Source: JAUPTX01 sp964550665 (lineage in GTDB: Bacteria; Patescibacteriota; Minisyncoccia; Phycocordibacterales; CSBR16-119). Taken from it: 13,475 nt of DNA. This document shows, in pieces, positions 1 through 7,934 of this stretch. Below the pieces are notes generated by a model that saw only the letters and a list, made by a program, of their open reading frames with translations, ran no database searches and was not told the origin of the DNA. The first letter of the stretch is position 1, and each line of letters starts with the position of its first letter. Both the position numbers and the translations under genes were made by a program. The stretch spans positions 1 to 13,475 of the forward strand of contig CAZJZW010000020.1 in assembly GCA_964550665.1 (NCBI GenBank). Reading direction: 5' to 3'.

Positions 1-195
1 GATTTGCTTTCAGAAGATTTGTTTGCAAGTGAACTAGACGATGATTTACTGGTGGGAGCTGATTTACCTGAAGAGCTCGATCCTCTTGAAGAAGAAGCTC
101 TGCCAGAAGAAGATGCACTCGGGCTTGATGAAGAAGATCTTGATGACGAAGATGAAGACTATTCTGGTGGATATAACCCAGACGAATGGAATTAA
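1..195 (+). CDS. C-terminal end of an acidic protein of unknown function (5' truncated)
   Basis: The reading frame is open from the first base of the window to a TAA at 193-195, so only the last 64 residues are visible. About half of them are Asp or Glu, in Leu-Asp/Glu blocks such as DDDLL, EELDPLEEE and LDEEDLDDEDED. The tail ends YSGGYNPDEWN. There are no Cys, Lys or Arg residues and no membrane segment. Highly acidic tails of this kind usually are disordered extensions on nucleic-acid-binding or chaperone-like proteins, but nothing here identifies the family. The gene starts upstream of the window. A terminator follows the stop within 10 bases, so it is the last gene of its transcript. Confidence 0.7.
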   Translation, partial: DLLSEDLFASELDDDLLVGADLPEELDPLEEEALPEEDALGLDEEDLDDEDEDYSGGYNPDEWN

Positions 196-203
196 TTAAA
201 AAT

Positions 204-238
204 AAAAAACCATTAAATGCTTTATTTAGTGGTTTTTT
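204..238 (+). terminator. Rho-independent terminator after the acidic-protein gene
   Basis: CCATTAAAT pairs with ATTTAGTGG (one G-T pair) around a GCTTT loop. The stem is extended by six A-T pairs and ends in a six-T run. It lies 8 bases after the TAA of the acidic gene. The A-run on the other side could make it work in both directions. Confidence 0.85.
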
Positions 239-240
239 AT

Positions 241-269
241 TTGACAAAACAGTATTTTTATGATACGGT
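241..269 (+). promoter_or_regulatory. Sigma70-like promoter for the transglycosylase-like gene
   Basis: A consensus TTGACA at 241-246 is followed by 17 bases and TACGGT at 264-269. The TGA just before the hexamer gives an extended -10 (TGn). The -10 hexamer itself is poor (T, A and the last T match). The predicted start near 276 leaves a leader of about 30 bases before ATG 306. Confidence 0.5.
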
Positions 270-305
270 GACAAAGAAGTTCATTACTAACGAACCTTAA
301 AACAG

Positions 306-1034
306 ATGCTGAAGACAAAACTTCAAATTGCTGTAGCGGTTCTCGTTATAGCAATCCTTTGCTTGCTTTTTTACAAGCCAAACAACTCTCAAGAAGTCAA
401 ACACTACTACCCAAACTTCACCGTGAATTACAAAAAGAAGATTGGGGAAAAAGAGTGGAAGCACTTTAACTATGCAGTCTCTGAATGTCGTATTGTTTTC
501 AAAAGCGACACCTTCCTCCAAGCAAGAGCTGGTTTTTGGGAAGAGCATGGCATCGAACCAGCTGTCGGCTATGCTGCGTGGCTTTTTCAAGAGTCACGCT
601 TTGACGGATTTGCAGTTGGAGATCAAGGTCGTGCTCATGGCTACGGACAAATACACCCTCCTGCACTCCAGGAGATGAATAAAATCCGTAAGACTAGAGG
701 AGACCAACGATTTTCCCACGAAGGAATCAGGGGTAGGTCTCGTGAAAGGCTTCGGTTCTTCATGAGATCTCTCCACGACTACACAAACCTGTGTTTCGAG
801 AAGTACGGCAAGAAAAAAAGCTTGAGAGCAAAGCTTAACTCATGGAACGGTGGTTGTTCTGGGGGGTCTCTACAAGAGACTAAGTACTCAGGAGGAATCA
901 AGTCCATCATCCTTCAGTACTACGAAAGGAAAAAGGCTGAAGAAGAACAGAAGAGAAAAGCCGGCACGCGAGCGTGCCGGCTTTCATCTATTGAACAACA
1001 ATTTTTACAAAATCTTTTTTTCCGTATTTTATAA
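306..1034 (+). CDS. Membrane-anchored lytic transglycosylase-like (SLT fold) protein; stop codon lies beyond its terminator hairpin
   Basis: The 242 residues begin with one hydrophobic segment (about 6-23) that should anchor the protein or act as an uncleaved signal. A lysozyme-like domain follows, with the hallmarks of soluble-lytic-transglycosylase families: QESRFD with the likely catalytic Glu96, GYGQIH at 112-117, and NSWNGG at 179-183 in the place of the usual AYNxG motif. It would cleave peptidoglycan glycan strands outside the membrane. ATG 306 is the first possible start after an in-frame TAA at 288; there is no Shine-Dalgarno sequence. The frame has no stop before the GC-rich hairpin at 957-984. 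It reads through the hairpin and overlaps tyrS (opposite strand) by 47 bases before TAA at 1032-1034. The natural product may therefore be shorter, ending near KKAEEEQKRK. Codons are richer in C/G than in the neighbours (many TAC, AAC, TTC), which suggests acquisition. A phage endolysin origin is possible. Confidence 0.75.
   Translation: MLKTKLQIAVAVLVIAILCLLFYKPNNSQEVKHYYPNFTVNYKKKIGEKEWKHFNYAVSECRIVFKSDTFLQARAGFWEEHGIEPAVGYAAWLFQESRFDGFAVGDQGRAHGYGQIHPPALQEMNKIRKTRGDQRFSHEGIRGRSRERLRFFMRSLHDYTNLCFEKYGKKKSLRAKLNSWNGGCSGGSLQETKYSGGIKSIILQYYERKKAEEEQKRKAGTRACRLSSIEQQFLQNLFFRIL
957..984. terminator. GC-rich hairpin shared by the transglycosylase gene and tyrS
   Basis: AAAGCCGGCACGC pairs perfectly with GCGTGCCGGCTTT. 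The pairing leaves only two unpaired central bases, so the top pair must open in practice. It lies three bases beyond the tyrS stop on the minus strand and should end tyrS transcripts there (TTTTCTCTTCT follows). On the plus strand it lies inside the transglycosylase reading frame. Confidence 0.8.
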
Positions 1035-2187
1035 TTATCGTTTCTTTTATTTCAATATTTTCTTTTATCACTTCTTCTGTTTCCATATTTTTTACAGCCG
1101 AGCCAGAGAGTCTTCGAGTAAATTCACTATTTGAAGGAAGTAGATTATTTTTTACCAATATTTCGCCGAGCTTTGTTCCTCTTTTTACAGAAATTTCTTT
1201 TATATCTTTTGGGATTTCTTTTTTAGAAAAAGTATTTTCCCAATTTTCAAGAGCCTTGCTTGCATCTTTTTCAGAGTGGTACATTTTTGTGATTTCAAAT
1301 GCCAGCTTCTGCTTAATATCTTTTGGATTAAAACCAAATGATTTAATAGATTTTTCGTGTTCAGCAACCATCTCCATTGGTACACGTGTTAGAAGTGTAA
1401 AGTATGGAATAATAAGATCATCAGACATCGACATGACTTTCCCAAACATATTGTTTGCTTCATCCAGGAAATTAATCGTATTCCCCCAGCTTGAACTCAT
1501 CTTTCTTCCATCAAGACCATTGATAATCTTAGTCATTACGATATCTTGTGGATGTTGATCAAACTCTTTTTGCATGTCTCGTCCGGCTAATAGGTTAAAT
1601 TTTTGATCAGTTCCGCCGAGCTCTACGTCAGCTTTTATTGCGACAGAATCATACCCTTGCATTAGTGGATACAAGACTTCACGAAGTGAAACCCTCTTCC
1701 CTTCTTTTAGTCGTTTTGCAATATTTTCTCGAGAGATGAATTGATTAATTGAAAAAAAATTTGCATGTTGACCCACTTCTTTGTATCGAAGTTTTTTAAG
1801 CCAAGTACTATTTTGGTGAAACTCGCATTTTTTTAAATCAATAATTTTTCCAACTTGTTTCTTGTAGTTTTTTAAATTTTCTTTAATTATTTTATCGGTT
1901 AGCATCGGTCGTTCAGAGTCTTTGTCCGACGTATCACCAATAATTCCAGTGAAGTCACCGATAATAAAAACGACTTTATGTCCAAGATTTTGAAAATCTT
2001 GAAGTTTTAAAAGTGGAATGGAACGCCCCAGGTGAATGTTTGGACTTGTCGGATCAATACCAAGTTTTATCCGAAGCTGTTTTCCGCTCATTAATTTTTT
2101 TTTCAAGTTTTCAGTATCGATAATCTCTTCCACTCCACGACTTAAAAGCTCTTCGATTTTTTTACTGTCAGTTATTATTTTTGCCAT
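988..2187 (-). CDS. tyrS: Tyrosyl-tRNA synthetase
   Basis: This class I aminoacyl-tRNA synthetase charges tRNA-Tyr. From ATG 2187 it has 399 residues, the usual length for the bacterial enzyme. The HIGH motif appears as HLGR (52-55) after KLGIDPTSPNI. The tyrosine-pocket stretch YPLMQGYD...ELGGTDQKFN spans 173-198. The KMSKS loop is KMSSS (229-233), and an S4-type RNA-binding domain ends the protein (about 335-399, RGTKLGEILVKN...). HLGR plus KMSSS matches the TyrZ-like branch. The frame can be extended to a GTG at 2208, but that codon lies within the predicted promoter, so ATG 2187 is preferred. It is a single gene, convergent with the transglycosylase and divergent from the PBP. Its TAG stop lies 3 bases from a hairpin. 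Confidence 0.96.
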   Translation of the reverse strand: MAKIITDSKKIEELLSRGVEEIIDTENLKKKLMSGKQLRIKLGIDPTSPNIHLGRSIPLLKLQDFQNLGHKVVFIIGDFTGIIGDTSDKDSERPMLTDKIIKENLKNYKKQVGKIIDLKKCEFHQNSTWLKKLRYKEVGQHANFFSINQFISRENIAKRLKEGKRVSLREVLYPLMQGYDSVAIKADVELGGTDQKFNLLAGRDMQKEFDQHPQDIVMTKIINGLDGRKMSSSWGNTINFLDEANNMFGKVMSMSDDLIIPYFTLLTRVPMEMVAEHEKSIKSFGFNPKDIKQKLAFEITKMYHSEKDASKALENWENTFSKKEIPKDIKEISVKRGTKLGEILVKNNLLPSNSEFTRRLSGSAVKNMETEEVIKENIEIKETIIIKYGKKDFVKIVVQ

Positions 2188-2198
2188 ATATAAAAAAG

Positions 2199-2227
2199 AT
2201 TTTACCACTTTCGAGCCTTTTGGTAAA
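2199..2227 (-). promoter_or_regulatory. Predicted tyrS promoter with an almost absent leader
   Basis: On the minus strand TTTACC (2227-2222) is separated by 17 bases from TAAAAT (2204-2199), with TGG directly before it as an extended -10. Transcription would start near 2192, about five bases before ATG 2187. This argues for near-leaderless translation and against the GTG at 2208. Confidence 0.5.
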
Positions 2228-2230
2228 TTG

Positions 2231-2261
2231 TTGCAAAATAAGCAGATATAGGTAATATAAT
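2231..2261 (+). promoter_or_regulatory. Predicted promoter of the class A PBP gene
   Basis: A perfect TATAAT lies at 2256-2261, with TTGCAA at 2231-2236 as a fair -35 at a long 19-base spacing. The -35 is four bases from the -35 of the divergent tyrS promoter, so the two form a back-to-back pair. The leader to ATG 2287 would be about 19 bases. Confidence 0.5.
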
Positions 2262-2286
2262 TTCCACCGTTTCGTCTTACATAAGT

Positions 2287-4872
2287 ATGCGAAAATTCTT
2301 TTTTACTGATAAGATAAAAGTAATGATAAAAAAACTAAAAAATAAAATAAGGGGTATGAAAGGAGTAAGTTTTGGAAAGCACAGACATCACATATTTAAC
2401 GCGGGTTTGGTGTTTTTGGTTTTAGGAGCGCTGGCTGTCAGTGTCGCCATAATCTGGGTTGCGACTCTCCGGGTTCCAGATTTTAAATCTTTCGATGAAA
2501 GACGTGTTGCTAGATCAACAAAAATATTTGATCGAACTGGTGAAGAGGTTTTGTTTGATATTCACCAAGATGTAAAACGAACAGTTATCCCTTTTGAAGA
2601 AATGGGAGATTCTATAAAAGATGCAACTCTCGCTATCGAAGATAAAGATTTCTATCAACACAAAGGTGTTCAACCAAGAGCTTTTATTCGAGCGCTCGTG
2701 GCTAATCTAAAATCAGGAAGTTTCTCTCAGGGAGGATCTACTATAACCCAACAAGTAGTTAAGAATTCTTTGCTAACAAACGAAAAGAGAATTTCAAGAA
2801 AATTAAAAGAGTGGTTTTTAGCACTTAAACTAGAAAAAGAGATGCCTAAAGACGCTATTTTAGCGACATATTTAAACGAAATTCCATATGGAGGAAATAT
2901 TTATGGGATAAAAGAAGCTACTAATTATTTTTTCAGTAAGAACCCTGCGGATGTAACTATCGCCGAAGCTGCATATTTGGCTGCCATACCAAAAGCTCCT
3001 ACATACTATTCTCCATATGGGAAAAACAAGGAAATGCTAGATGAAAGAAAAAATTTAGTTCTTTCTGAAATGTTTGCACAAGGAAGAATCACAGAGGAAG
3101 AATATAAAACTGCAAAAGAAGAGGTTGTTGAATTTTTACCTCAAAGTAGATTTAGTATAAAAGCGCCTCACTTTGTTTTCTATGTACGAGAATACCTGGA
3201 ACAAAAATATGGAGCTGAGGTTGTAGAGTCTGGTGGGCTCCGAGTTATAACAACACTCGATTACGAATTACAACAAAAAGCAGAAGAGGTTGTGTACAAG
3301 CACGCAAAAGAAAATGAAAAACTTTGGAATGCATCAAACGCCTCACTTGTCGCGATGAATCCAAAAACCGGAGAAATCTTAACAATGGTTGGATCTCGAA
3401 ACTATTTCGATGAAGAGATAGATGGAAAATACAATATCGCTACAGCAAAAAGACAGCCTGGATCTTCTTTTAAGCCGTTTATTTATGTAACAGCAATGAT
3501 GAAAGGTTTCACTCCTGACTCTGTGTTGTTCGACGTTCCAACAGAATTCCAAACCACATGTAGCCCACAAGGAAGTGCGACCAGCGGAAGCCAGGCTGAC
3601 TGTTATAAGCCAGTAAACTATGATGATGTTTACAAGGGTCCAGTAACACTTAGACAAGCTCTTGGAGAATCTAGGAACGTTCCAGCGGTAAAACTTCTTT
3701 ACCTAACAACAATAAACGATGCACTAAAAACAGCGAAAAATATGGGTATTAAAACACTAGCAGATGCCAACCAGTACGGACTAACTCTTGTTCTTGGAGG
3801 TGGCGAAGTTACTCTTCTGGATATGACTTCTTCTTATAGCGTTTTTGCCACAGAGGGAGTTCGACACGAACCTGTTTCTATTTTACGAGTAGAAGATGCG
3901 AGTGGAAACGTGTTGGAAGAATATAAAGAATCAAATGGACAAGTGGTAGTAGACGCAAACGCGACAAGAATTATTTCTGACATGCTTTCAGACAACGAAG
4001 CGCGAACCCCGCTCTTTGGTGCAAACTCTTTCCTTTATTTTGGAGAACGAGATGTTGCTGGTAAAACAGGAACAACAAACAACAACAAAGACGCATGGAT
4101 GATGGGATACACACCAAATATTGTTGTTGGTGTATGGTCAGGAAACAACGACAATACTCCAATGAAAAAAGGTTCTGCTATTTCTGGAAGACTTTGGAGA
4201 GAGTTTATGGATTTTGCTTTAACAAAAGTTGAAAACGATTCATTTACTCCACCGTTTATAAATAATTCCCTAGAGTTAAAACCAATTCTTCGTGGAAACT
4301 GGCTCGGTGGTGAAAGTGTTCTGATAGATTCTGTTTCTGGAAGATTAGCAACAGAATTTACACCAGAGGAAACACTTGAAGAACTCACAGTAACAAACGT
4401 CCACAACGAGCTACATTGGATTGATCGAACAAACCCAACTGGCCCAAACCCAGCAGAGCCAGGCGGGAGACAGTACGACAACTGGGAATATGGTGTTCAA
4501 AATTGGTGGAACAATAACAGAAGTAAATTTGATATTATTAGAGAGGATGACCTACCAACGTCATACGATAATGTTCACACTGCAGATAATCAACCGAAAC
4601 TAGAAATCGAATACCCAAACAGCTTAGATATTTACCCAGAGGATGAACCTATATCTATAAAAGTAGATTACGATACCGACTTTCCTGTTGATTCGTTTGA
4701 TGTTTATGTAAACAACACCTATCTTGGAAACACAAGAAACTTACCGTTTAACTTCTCGTTTATTCCATCTTCGATAGAAAATATACAAGAAACGAATGAG
4801 CTAAGGGTGATTTTAAGAGATAAGTCCTTTAACAAAGCAGAGGCGGGTGTTAGTTTCTCAGTAGATATATAA
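2287..4872 (+). CDS. Class A penicillin-binding protein (bifunctional glycosyltransferase/transpeptidase, PBP1a-like)
   Basis: The protein polymerises lipid II into glycan strands and cross-links the peptides, at the outer face of the membrane. Its 861 residues hold a basic cytoplasmic start, one membrane helix (about 38-60) and a GT51 domain with all its motifs: EDKDFY with catalytic Glu118, GGSTITQQ (149-156), RKLKEW (171-176) and ILATYLNEIPYG (191-202). The transpeptidase has SSFK (nucleophile Ser393, Lys396), SRN (462-464) and KTG (593-595), so both activities look intact. After a Trp/Asn/Pro-rich linker, residues about 770-861 form a beta-rich, Ig-like tail (LEIEYPNSLDIYPEDEPISI...). ATG 2287 is the first start; ATGs at 2323 and 2356 are alternatives, the latter preceded by AAGGGG. 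It stands alone between its own promoter and a strong terminator. Confidence 0.95.
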   Translation: MRKFFFTDKIKVMIKKLKNKIRGMKGVSFGKHRHHIFNAGLVFLVLGALAVSVAIIWVATLRVPDFKSFDERRVARSTKIFDRTGEEVLFDIHQDVKRTVIPFEEMGDSIKDATLAIEDKDFYQHKGVQPRAFIRALVANLKSGSFSQGGSTITQQVVKNSLLTNEKRISRKLKEWFLALKLEKEMPKDAILATYLNEIPYGGNIYGIKEATNYFFSKNPADVTIAEAAYLAAIPKAPTYYSPYGKNKEMLDERKNLVLSEMFAQGRITEEEYKTAKEEVVEFLPQSRFSIKAPHFVFYVREYLEQKYGAEVVESGGLRVITTLDYELQQKAEEVVYKHAKENEKLWNASNASLVAMNPKTGEILTMVGSRNYFDEEIDGKYNIATAKRQPGSSFKPFIYVTAMMKGFTPDSVLFDVPTEFQTTCSPQGSATSGSQADCYKPVNYDDVYKGPVTLRQALGESRNVPAVKLLYLTTINDALKTAKNMGIKTLADANQYGLTLVLGGGEVTLLDMTSSYSVFATEGVRHEPVSILRVEDASGNVLEEYKESNGQVVVDANATRIISDMLSDNEARTPLFGANSFLYFGERDVAGKTGTTNNNKDAWMMGYTPNIVVGVWSGNNDNTPMKKGSAISGRLWREFMDFALTKVENDSFTPPFINNSLELKPILRGNWLGGESVLIDSVSGRLATEFTPEETLEELTVTNVHNELHWIDRTNPTGPNPAEPGGRQYDNWEYGVQNWWNNNRSKFDIIREDDLPTSYDNVHTADNQPKLEIEYPNSLDIYPEDEPISIKVDYDTDFPVDSFDVYVNNTYLGNTRNLPFNFSFIPSSIENIQETNELRVILRDKSFNKAEAGVSFSVDI

Positions 4873-4917
4873 ATCAAATAAAAAACCACCTTTCAAAAAG
4901 GTGGTTTTTTATTTGAT
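4873..4917. terminator. Bidirectional terminator between the PBP gene and the DnaA-DnaN-DciA operon
   Basis: Two 21-base arms pair perfectly (4873-4893 with 4897-4917) around a CAA loop. The core is ACCACCTTT/AAAGGTGGT, flanked by six A-T pairs, so a six-T run follows the core on either strand. It starts directly after the PBP stop codon and contains the stop codon of the DciA-like gene. Confidence 0.93.
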
Positions 4918-5166
4918 ATCTTTTATTGTCTTCTCTATTCCATGTTTTTTAATTTCTCTTAGAAGATTATCTTTATGTAAATGTATTTCTGATTTTAGAT
5001 ATGCGTCTGACTTTACTATCAGAACTTCTTTTTTTATAGAAATATCATCTCTTTCTATTTTTTTACCTAAAACCCTTTCAAAAACCCTAACAATAACATC
5101 TTTTTCGGCCTCACCTTTATTGATGATATTTTTAAAATTAGAAAGTAAGTCTTTTAGCTCTGCCAT
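4909..5166 (-). CDS. Small DciA-like (DUF721) protein, probable helicase-loading factor
   Basis: The 85-residue protein has no membrane segment. It matches the general pattern of the DciA/DUF721 core: an N-terminal helix (AELKDLLSNFKNII), a central LGKKI, then a strand-turn-helix unit (about 47-73) reading VLIVKSDAYLKSEIHLHKDNLLREIKK. That unit resembles the family pattern of a hydrophobic strand ending in a Ser-rich turn, followed by an E-(x)n-LL helix. DciA is the ancestral bacterial partner that helps load the replicative helicase DnaB, where DnaC/DnaI are absent. Context supports the call: it starts one base after the dnaN stop (TAA-T-ATG) and is third in a dnaA-dnaN operon beside the origin. 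It is shorter than typical DciA proteins, so mostly the KH-like core is kept. Identification is by pattern, not by search. The TAA stop lies inside the terminator stem. Confidence 0.6.
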   Translation of the reverse strand: MAELKDLLSNFKNIINKGEAEKDVIVRVFERVLGKKIERDDISIKKEVLIVKSDAYLKSEIHLHKDNLLREIKKHGIEKTIKDIK

Positions 5167-5167
5167 A

Positions 5168-6265
5168 TTATCTATTCATCGGCATTATTAAATACTGAAA
5201 ATTTTTATCACTATTACCTTTTATAATAAGAGGTCTGTTTGATCCATTAAAGTTTAGGGTTATTGAGTCATCTTCGATTGATTGGAAACAATCCAATAAA
5301 TACTTAAGATTTATATTCATTTGAACATCCTTTCCTTTTAGCGCGCCTTCAAGTTTTGTTTTGTTTTCTCCCACGTCTTTGTTTTCAGAATATATTTCGA
5401 AACTTTTTTCTGTTGGTTTAATAGATATTGTTATTTGATTAAATTTATCAGAGAAAACATTTGAAAGTTTTAGCGCGTTTTGTAAGTCGTTTTTTAAAAC
5501 AATCACTGTTGTTTCATATTCTTTTGGGATAATTTGTCGATAGTCTGGAAAAACTCCATCAATAAGTCTCGATGTTAAGAAAAAACCAGGATAACTAAAA
5601 GCTATTTGGTTTTTATTATAAACGACTTTAATATCAGCACTTGTTCCAGCTATTACTTTTAAAACTTCAATAATATTTTTATAAGGGATTAAAAGTGTTG
5701 GAATATCAGCTTCTTTTTTGTTTTTTATTGATTTTTCAGCCAAACGAAACGAATCTGTTGCCACGAAATAGATTTTATCTTCGTTTGTATATAAAAATAC
5801 ACTTGAGATTTCTGGTTTGATATCAGATATTGATGAGCTATAGAACACGGCCTTAATACCTTCTATTAGCTCTGTAGAAGAGATTTCAAAGCCATCACCT
5901 TCAACTGCTGGTAAGGTAGGAAAATCTTCTTTAGGAACTGATTTAAGGAGGACTGAACTATTTTTATTTGAAATAACTAGATTATTTTCTTTTTGTTCTA
6001 AACTAACAATCTTTTCATTTCCCAAATTTAAAATAGTATTATTTAAAACAAATCCTGATATCGCTATTTCTCCTTCTTTTTCAATATTTGCTGGAATTTC
6101 TATTTCAATACCCAAACTTAGATTTGTAGCTTTTAATTTAAGAGACTTTCCTACAGCAGTTAAAAGGACAGAGTTTAGAACCTCTAATGTAGAATTTTTA
6201 CTTACAATCTTTTCTACTTGAGAAACAGCTTCTTTTATTTTATCTGTTGCACATTCTAATTTCAT
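5168..6265 (-). CDS. dnaN: DNA polymerase III beta subunit (sliding clamp)
   Basis: The 365-residue protein has the length and the three-repeat make-up of bacterial beta clamps. It begins MKLECATDKIKEAVSQVEKIVSKNSTLEVLNSVLL, typical of the first repeat, with a central IEVLKVI segment, and ends YLIMPMNR, the variant here of the conserved C-terminal YLIMP motif that forms part of the partner-binding pocket. The clamp encircles DNA and tethers the replicative polymerase and other clamp-binding proteins. It lies downstream of dnaA on the same strand, with a 254-base gap holding DnaA-box-like sites. A TATAAT on the minus strand (6309-6304) could serve as its own promoter with a leader of about 32 bases; I see no good -35. 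The DciA-like gene follows one base after the stop. Confidence 0.95.
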   Translation of the reverse strand: MKLECATDKIKEAVSQVEKIVSKNSTLEVLNSVLLTAVGKSLKLKATNLSLGIEIEIPANIEKEGEIAISGFVLNNTILNLGNEKIVSLEQKENNLVISNKNSSVLLKSVPKEDFPTLPAVEGDGFEISSTELIEGIKAVFYSSSISDIKPEISSVFLYTNEDKIYFVATDSFRLAEKSIKNKKEADIPTLLIPYKNIIEVLKVIAGTSADIKVVYNKNQIAFSYPGFFLTSRLIDGVFPDYRQIIPKEYETTVIVLKNDLQNALKLSNVFSDKFNQITISIKPTEKSFEIYSENKDVGENKTKLEGALKGKDVQMNINLKYLLDCFQSIEDDSITLNFNGSNRPLIIKGNSDKNFQYLIMPMNR

Positions 6266-6519
6266 ATAGTTATATTAATTGTATAAAACTCTATTTATAA
6301 AAGATTATATTTATTAACCCTGTTAATAATGTGGATAAGCTCTTAATGTTTTTTATTTACAGTACTTATCTGAGATTTTCATTTGTGGATATCTCTCTTA
6401 TAAGAACGTAAAACTTCTCATAACATCTGCTAATTTCAGATCTTTGTTTATAACTCATTTTTATCCCCGCACTGTTATAAACAAAACTATATACTTATCA
6501 ACATACTTACTAACAATTT
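6266..6519. other. Candidate origin region, dnaA-dnaN side (DnaA-box cluster)
   Basis: This 254-base gap is very AT-rich and holds an exact DnaA box (TGTGGATAA, 6330-6338), TGTGGATAT (6384-6392, one mismatch), TTATCCCCG (6461-6469, two mismatches) and TTATCAACA (6495-6503, one mismatch). It also holds two looser boxes, TGTTTATAA (6445-6453) and TTATAAACA (6475-6483). Just before the exact box there is an inverted repeat TTATTAAC/GTTAATAA (6311-6318/6322-6329). Location between dnaA and dnaN is the standard site of oriC in many bacteria. Confidence 0.7.
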
Positions 6520-7872
6520 TTAACTAAACATTACTCTTATTTGTTCAATCTCTTCCACCAATTTTGGATCTTCTTTAAGGTCATGTTTAATTTTTAAGCA
6601 GGAGTGAATTACAGTAGTATGATCTTTTCCTCCAAGTTTTTGTCCGATAAGAGGATACGAAACATTAAAATCTTCTCGAAGGATATACATAATTATCTGT
6701 CTAGCTTTAACTATTTCCTTTCTTCTTGTTTTCTCATAAACACTATCCTCAGCAATATCATAGAAATCACTTATTGTTTTAACAATATTTTGAACAGAAA
6801 CACTTTTCTTTGGCTTTATATTGTTTTTTATAAGTTTTTTAACCTCAATTAAAGTTAGATCTCTCTTTTTAAACTGAATTTGGCAAATAATAGTGTTAAG
6901 TGTTCCCTCGAGCTCTCGGATACTTCCACTTATAGAAAGAGCAATATATTCAATAATATCATTTGAAAGATCAATACCGTTTTCTTCGAGCTTAGACTTA
7001 ATAATAGCCACTTTTGACTCTGTTTCTGGCTCAGTAACATCAACAATCATTCCAGAACCGAACCGTGAACGAAGTCGATCTTCAAGTCCTGGGATATAGT
7101 TCGGATGTTTATCAGATGAAAATACAATTTGCTTGTTGTTTTCGTACAAACTATTGAAAAGATGGAACAATTCTTCTTGAGTCTTCTCTTTATTTGAAAT
7201 AAACTGAACGTCGTCCATTATTAATACATCATATTGTCGGTATTTTTGTTTAAATTCGTTTGGCTTATTGTTTCGAAGTGAATTTACATAATCAACAGCA
7301 AATTTCTCAAGTGGAATATAGTGAACAGTCTTTCCAGGAAACTTTTCTTTAATAGAATTCCCTATCGCTTGGATTAAGTGAGTCTTTCCAAGACCTGTTG
7401 GACCATAGATAAAGAAAGGGTTGTATGATTTTCCTGGATTTTTAATGATAGCTTGAGCAGCAGCGAACGCTAGTTCATTAAAAGAACCAACGATAAAAGT
7501 ATCAAACGTATATCTTGGGTTTAAGTTGTCTCTTTTATCAATATAAAGGTTGTTTAGCGGTAATTCGTTATTAATAATAATGTTTTGAGACATCCCAGAA
7601 TCCCCATCCTTCTTATTTGGGTTGTGTTTATAGATACTAAACTCAACATTTCTAATATTAGTAGAATAATTCATCAAAACTTTTAAAATAAGCTTCTCAT
7701 GTTTATTCTTTAGCCAATCTCTTACGAATTCATTCGGTACACCGACATGAGCAGTTCCATTTTCTTGTTTAGTAAGCTTTGTGTTTTTAAACCAAGTGAC
7801 AAAATTAGCTCTAGAAAGATTGTTTTCAATCTCATTTAAACAACTTTCCCAGATCTGTTTGTTATCAATCAT
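6520..7872 (-). CDS. dnaA: Chromosomal replication initiator DnaA
   Basis: DnaA binds DnaA boxes, forms an ATP-dependent filament and melts the origin. The 450-residue protein shows all functional parts. Domain I spans about 1-70 (IWESCLNEIENNLSRANFVTWF), and domain II is only about 40 residues. The AAA+ core has Walker A GPTGLGKTH (157-165), Walker B VLIMDD (216-221), a sensor-I-like stretch FSSDKHP (251-257) and RLRSRFGSG (266-274). Domain IV carries the DNA-binding signature GGKDHTTVIHS (414-424). ATG 7872 gives the normal N-terminus. On the minus strand a perfect TATAAT lies at 7914-7909, about 37 bases upstream, without a clear -35. A DnaA-box variant (7922-7930) falls just upstream of this -10, so self-repression is plausible. 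It leads the dnaA-dnaN-dciA-like operon and diverges from rpmH. Confidence 0.98.
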   Translation of the reverse strand: MIDNKQIWESCLNEIENNLSRANFVTWFKNTKLTKQENGTAHVGVPNEFVRDWLKNKHEKLILKVLMNYSTNIRNVEFSIYKHNPNKKDGDSGMSQNIIINNELPLNNLYIDKRDNLNPRYTFDTFIVGSFNELAFAAAQAIIKNPGKSYNPFFIYGPTGLGKTHLIQAIGNSIKEKFPGKTVHYIPLEKFAVDYVNSLRNNKPNEFKQKYRQYDVLIMDDVQFISNKEKTQEELFHLFNSLYENNKQIVFSSDKHPNYIPGLEDRLRSRFGSGMIVDVTEPETESKVAIIKSKLEENGIDLSNDIIEYIALSISGSIRELEGTLNTIICQIQFKKRDLTLIEVKKLIKNNIKPKKSVSVQNIVKTISDFYDIAEDSVYEKTRRKEIVKARQIIMYILREDFNVSYPLIGQKLGGKDHTTVIHSCLKIKHDLKEDPKLVEEIEQIRVMFS

Positions 7873-7934
7873 GATTAAAAAATTTTAAAGCTAAAGTAAG
7901 TTAGAAGTATTATAATCTTTTTGTGGAAAAACTT

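Noticed and set aside
850..1134. Open frame overlapping the end of the transglycosylase gene and antisense to tyrS
   Set aside because: It overlaps two well-supported genes and becomes a Phe/Tyr-rich low-complexity string antisense to tyrS; no start signal.
4035..4481. 148-residue leftward frame antisense to the PBP
   Set aside because: It mirrors the transpeptidase coding region, whose motifs are all intact on the plus strand.
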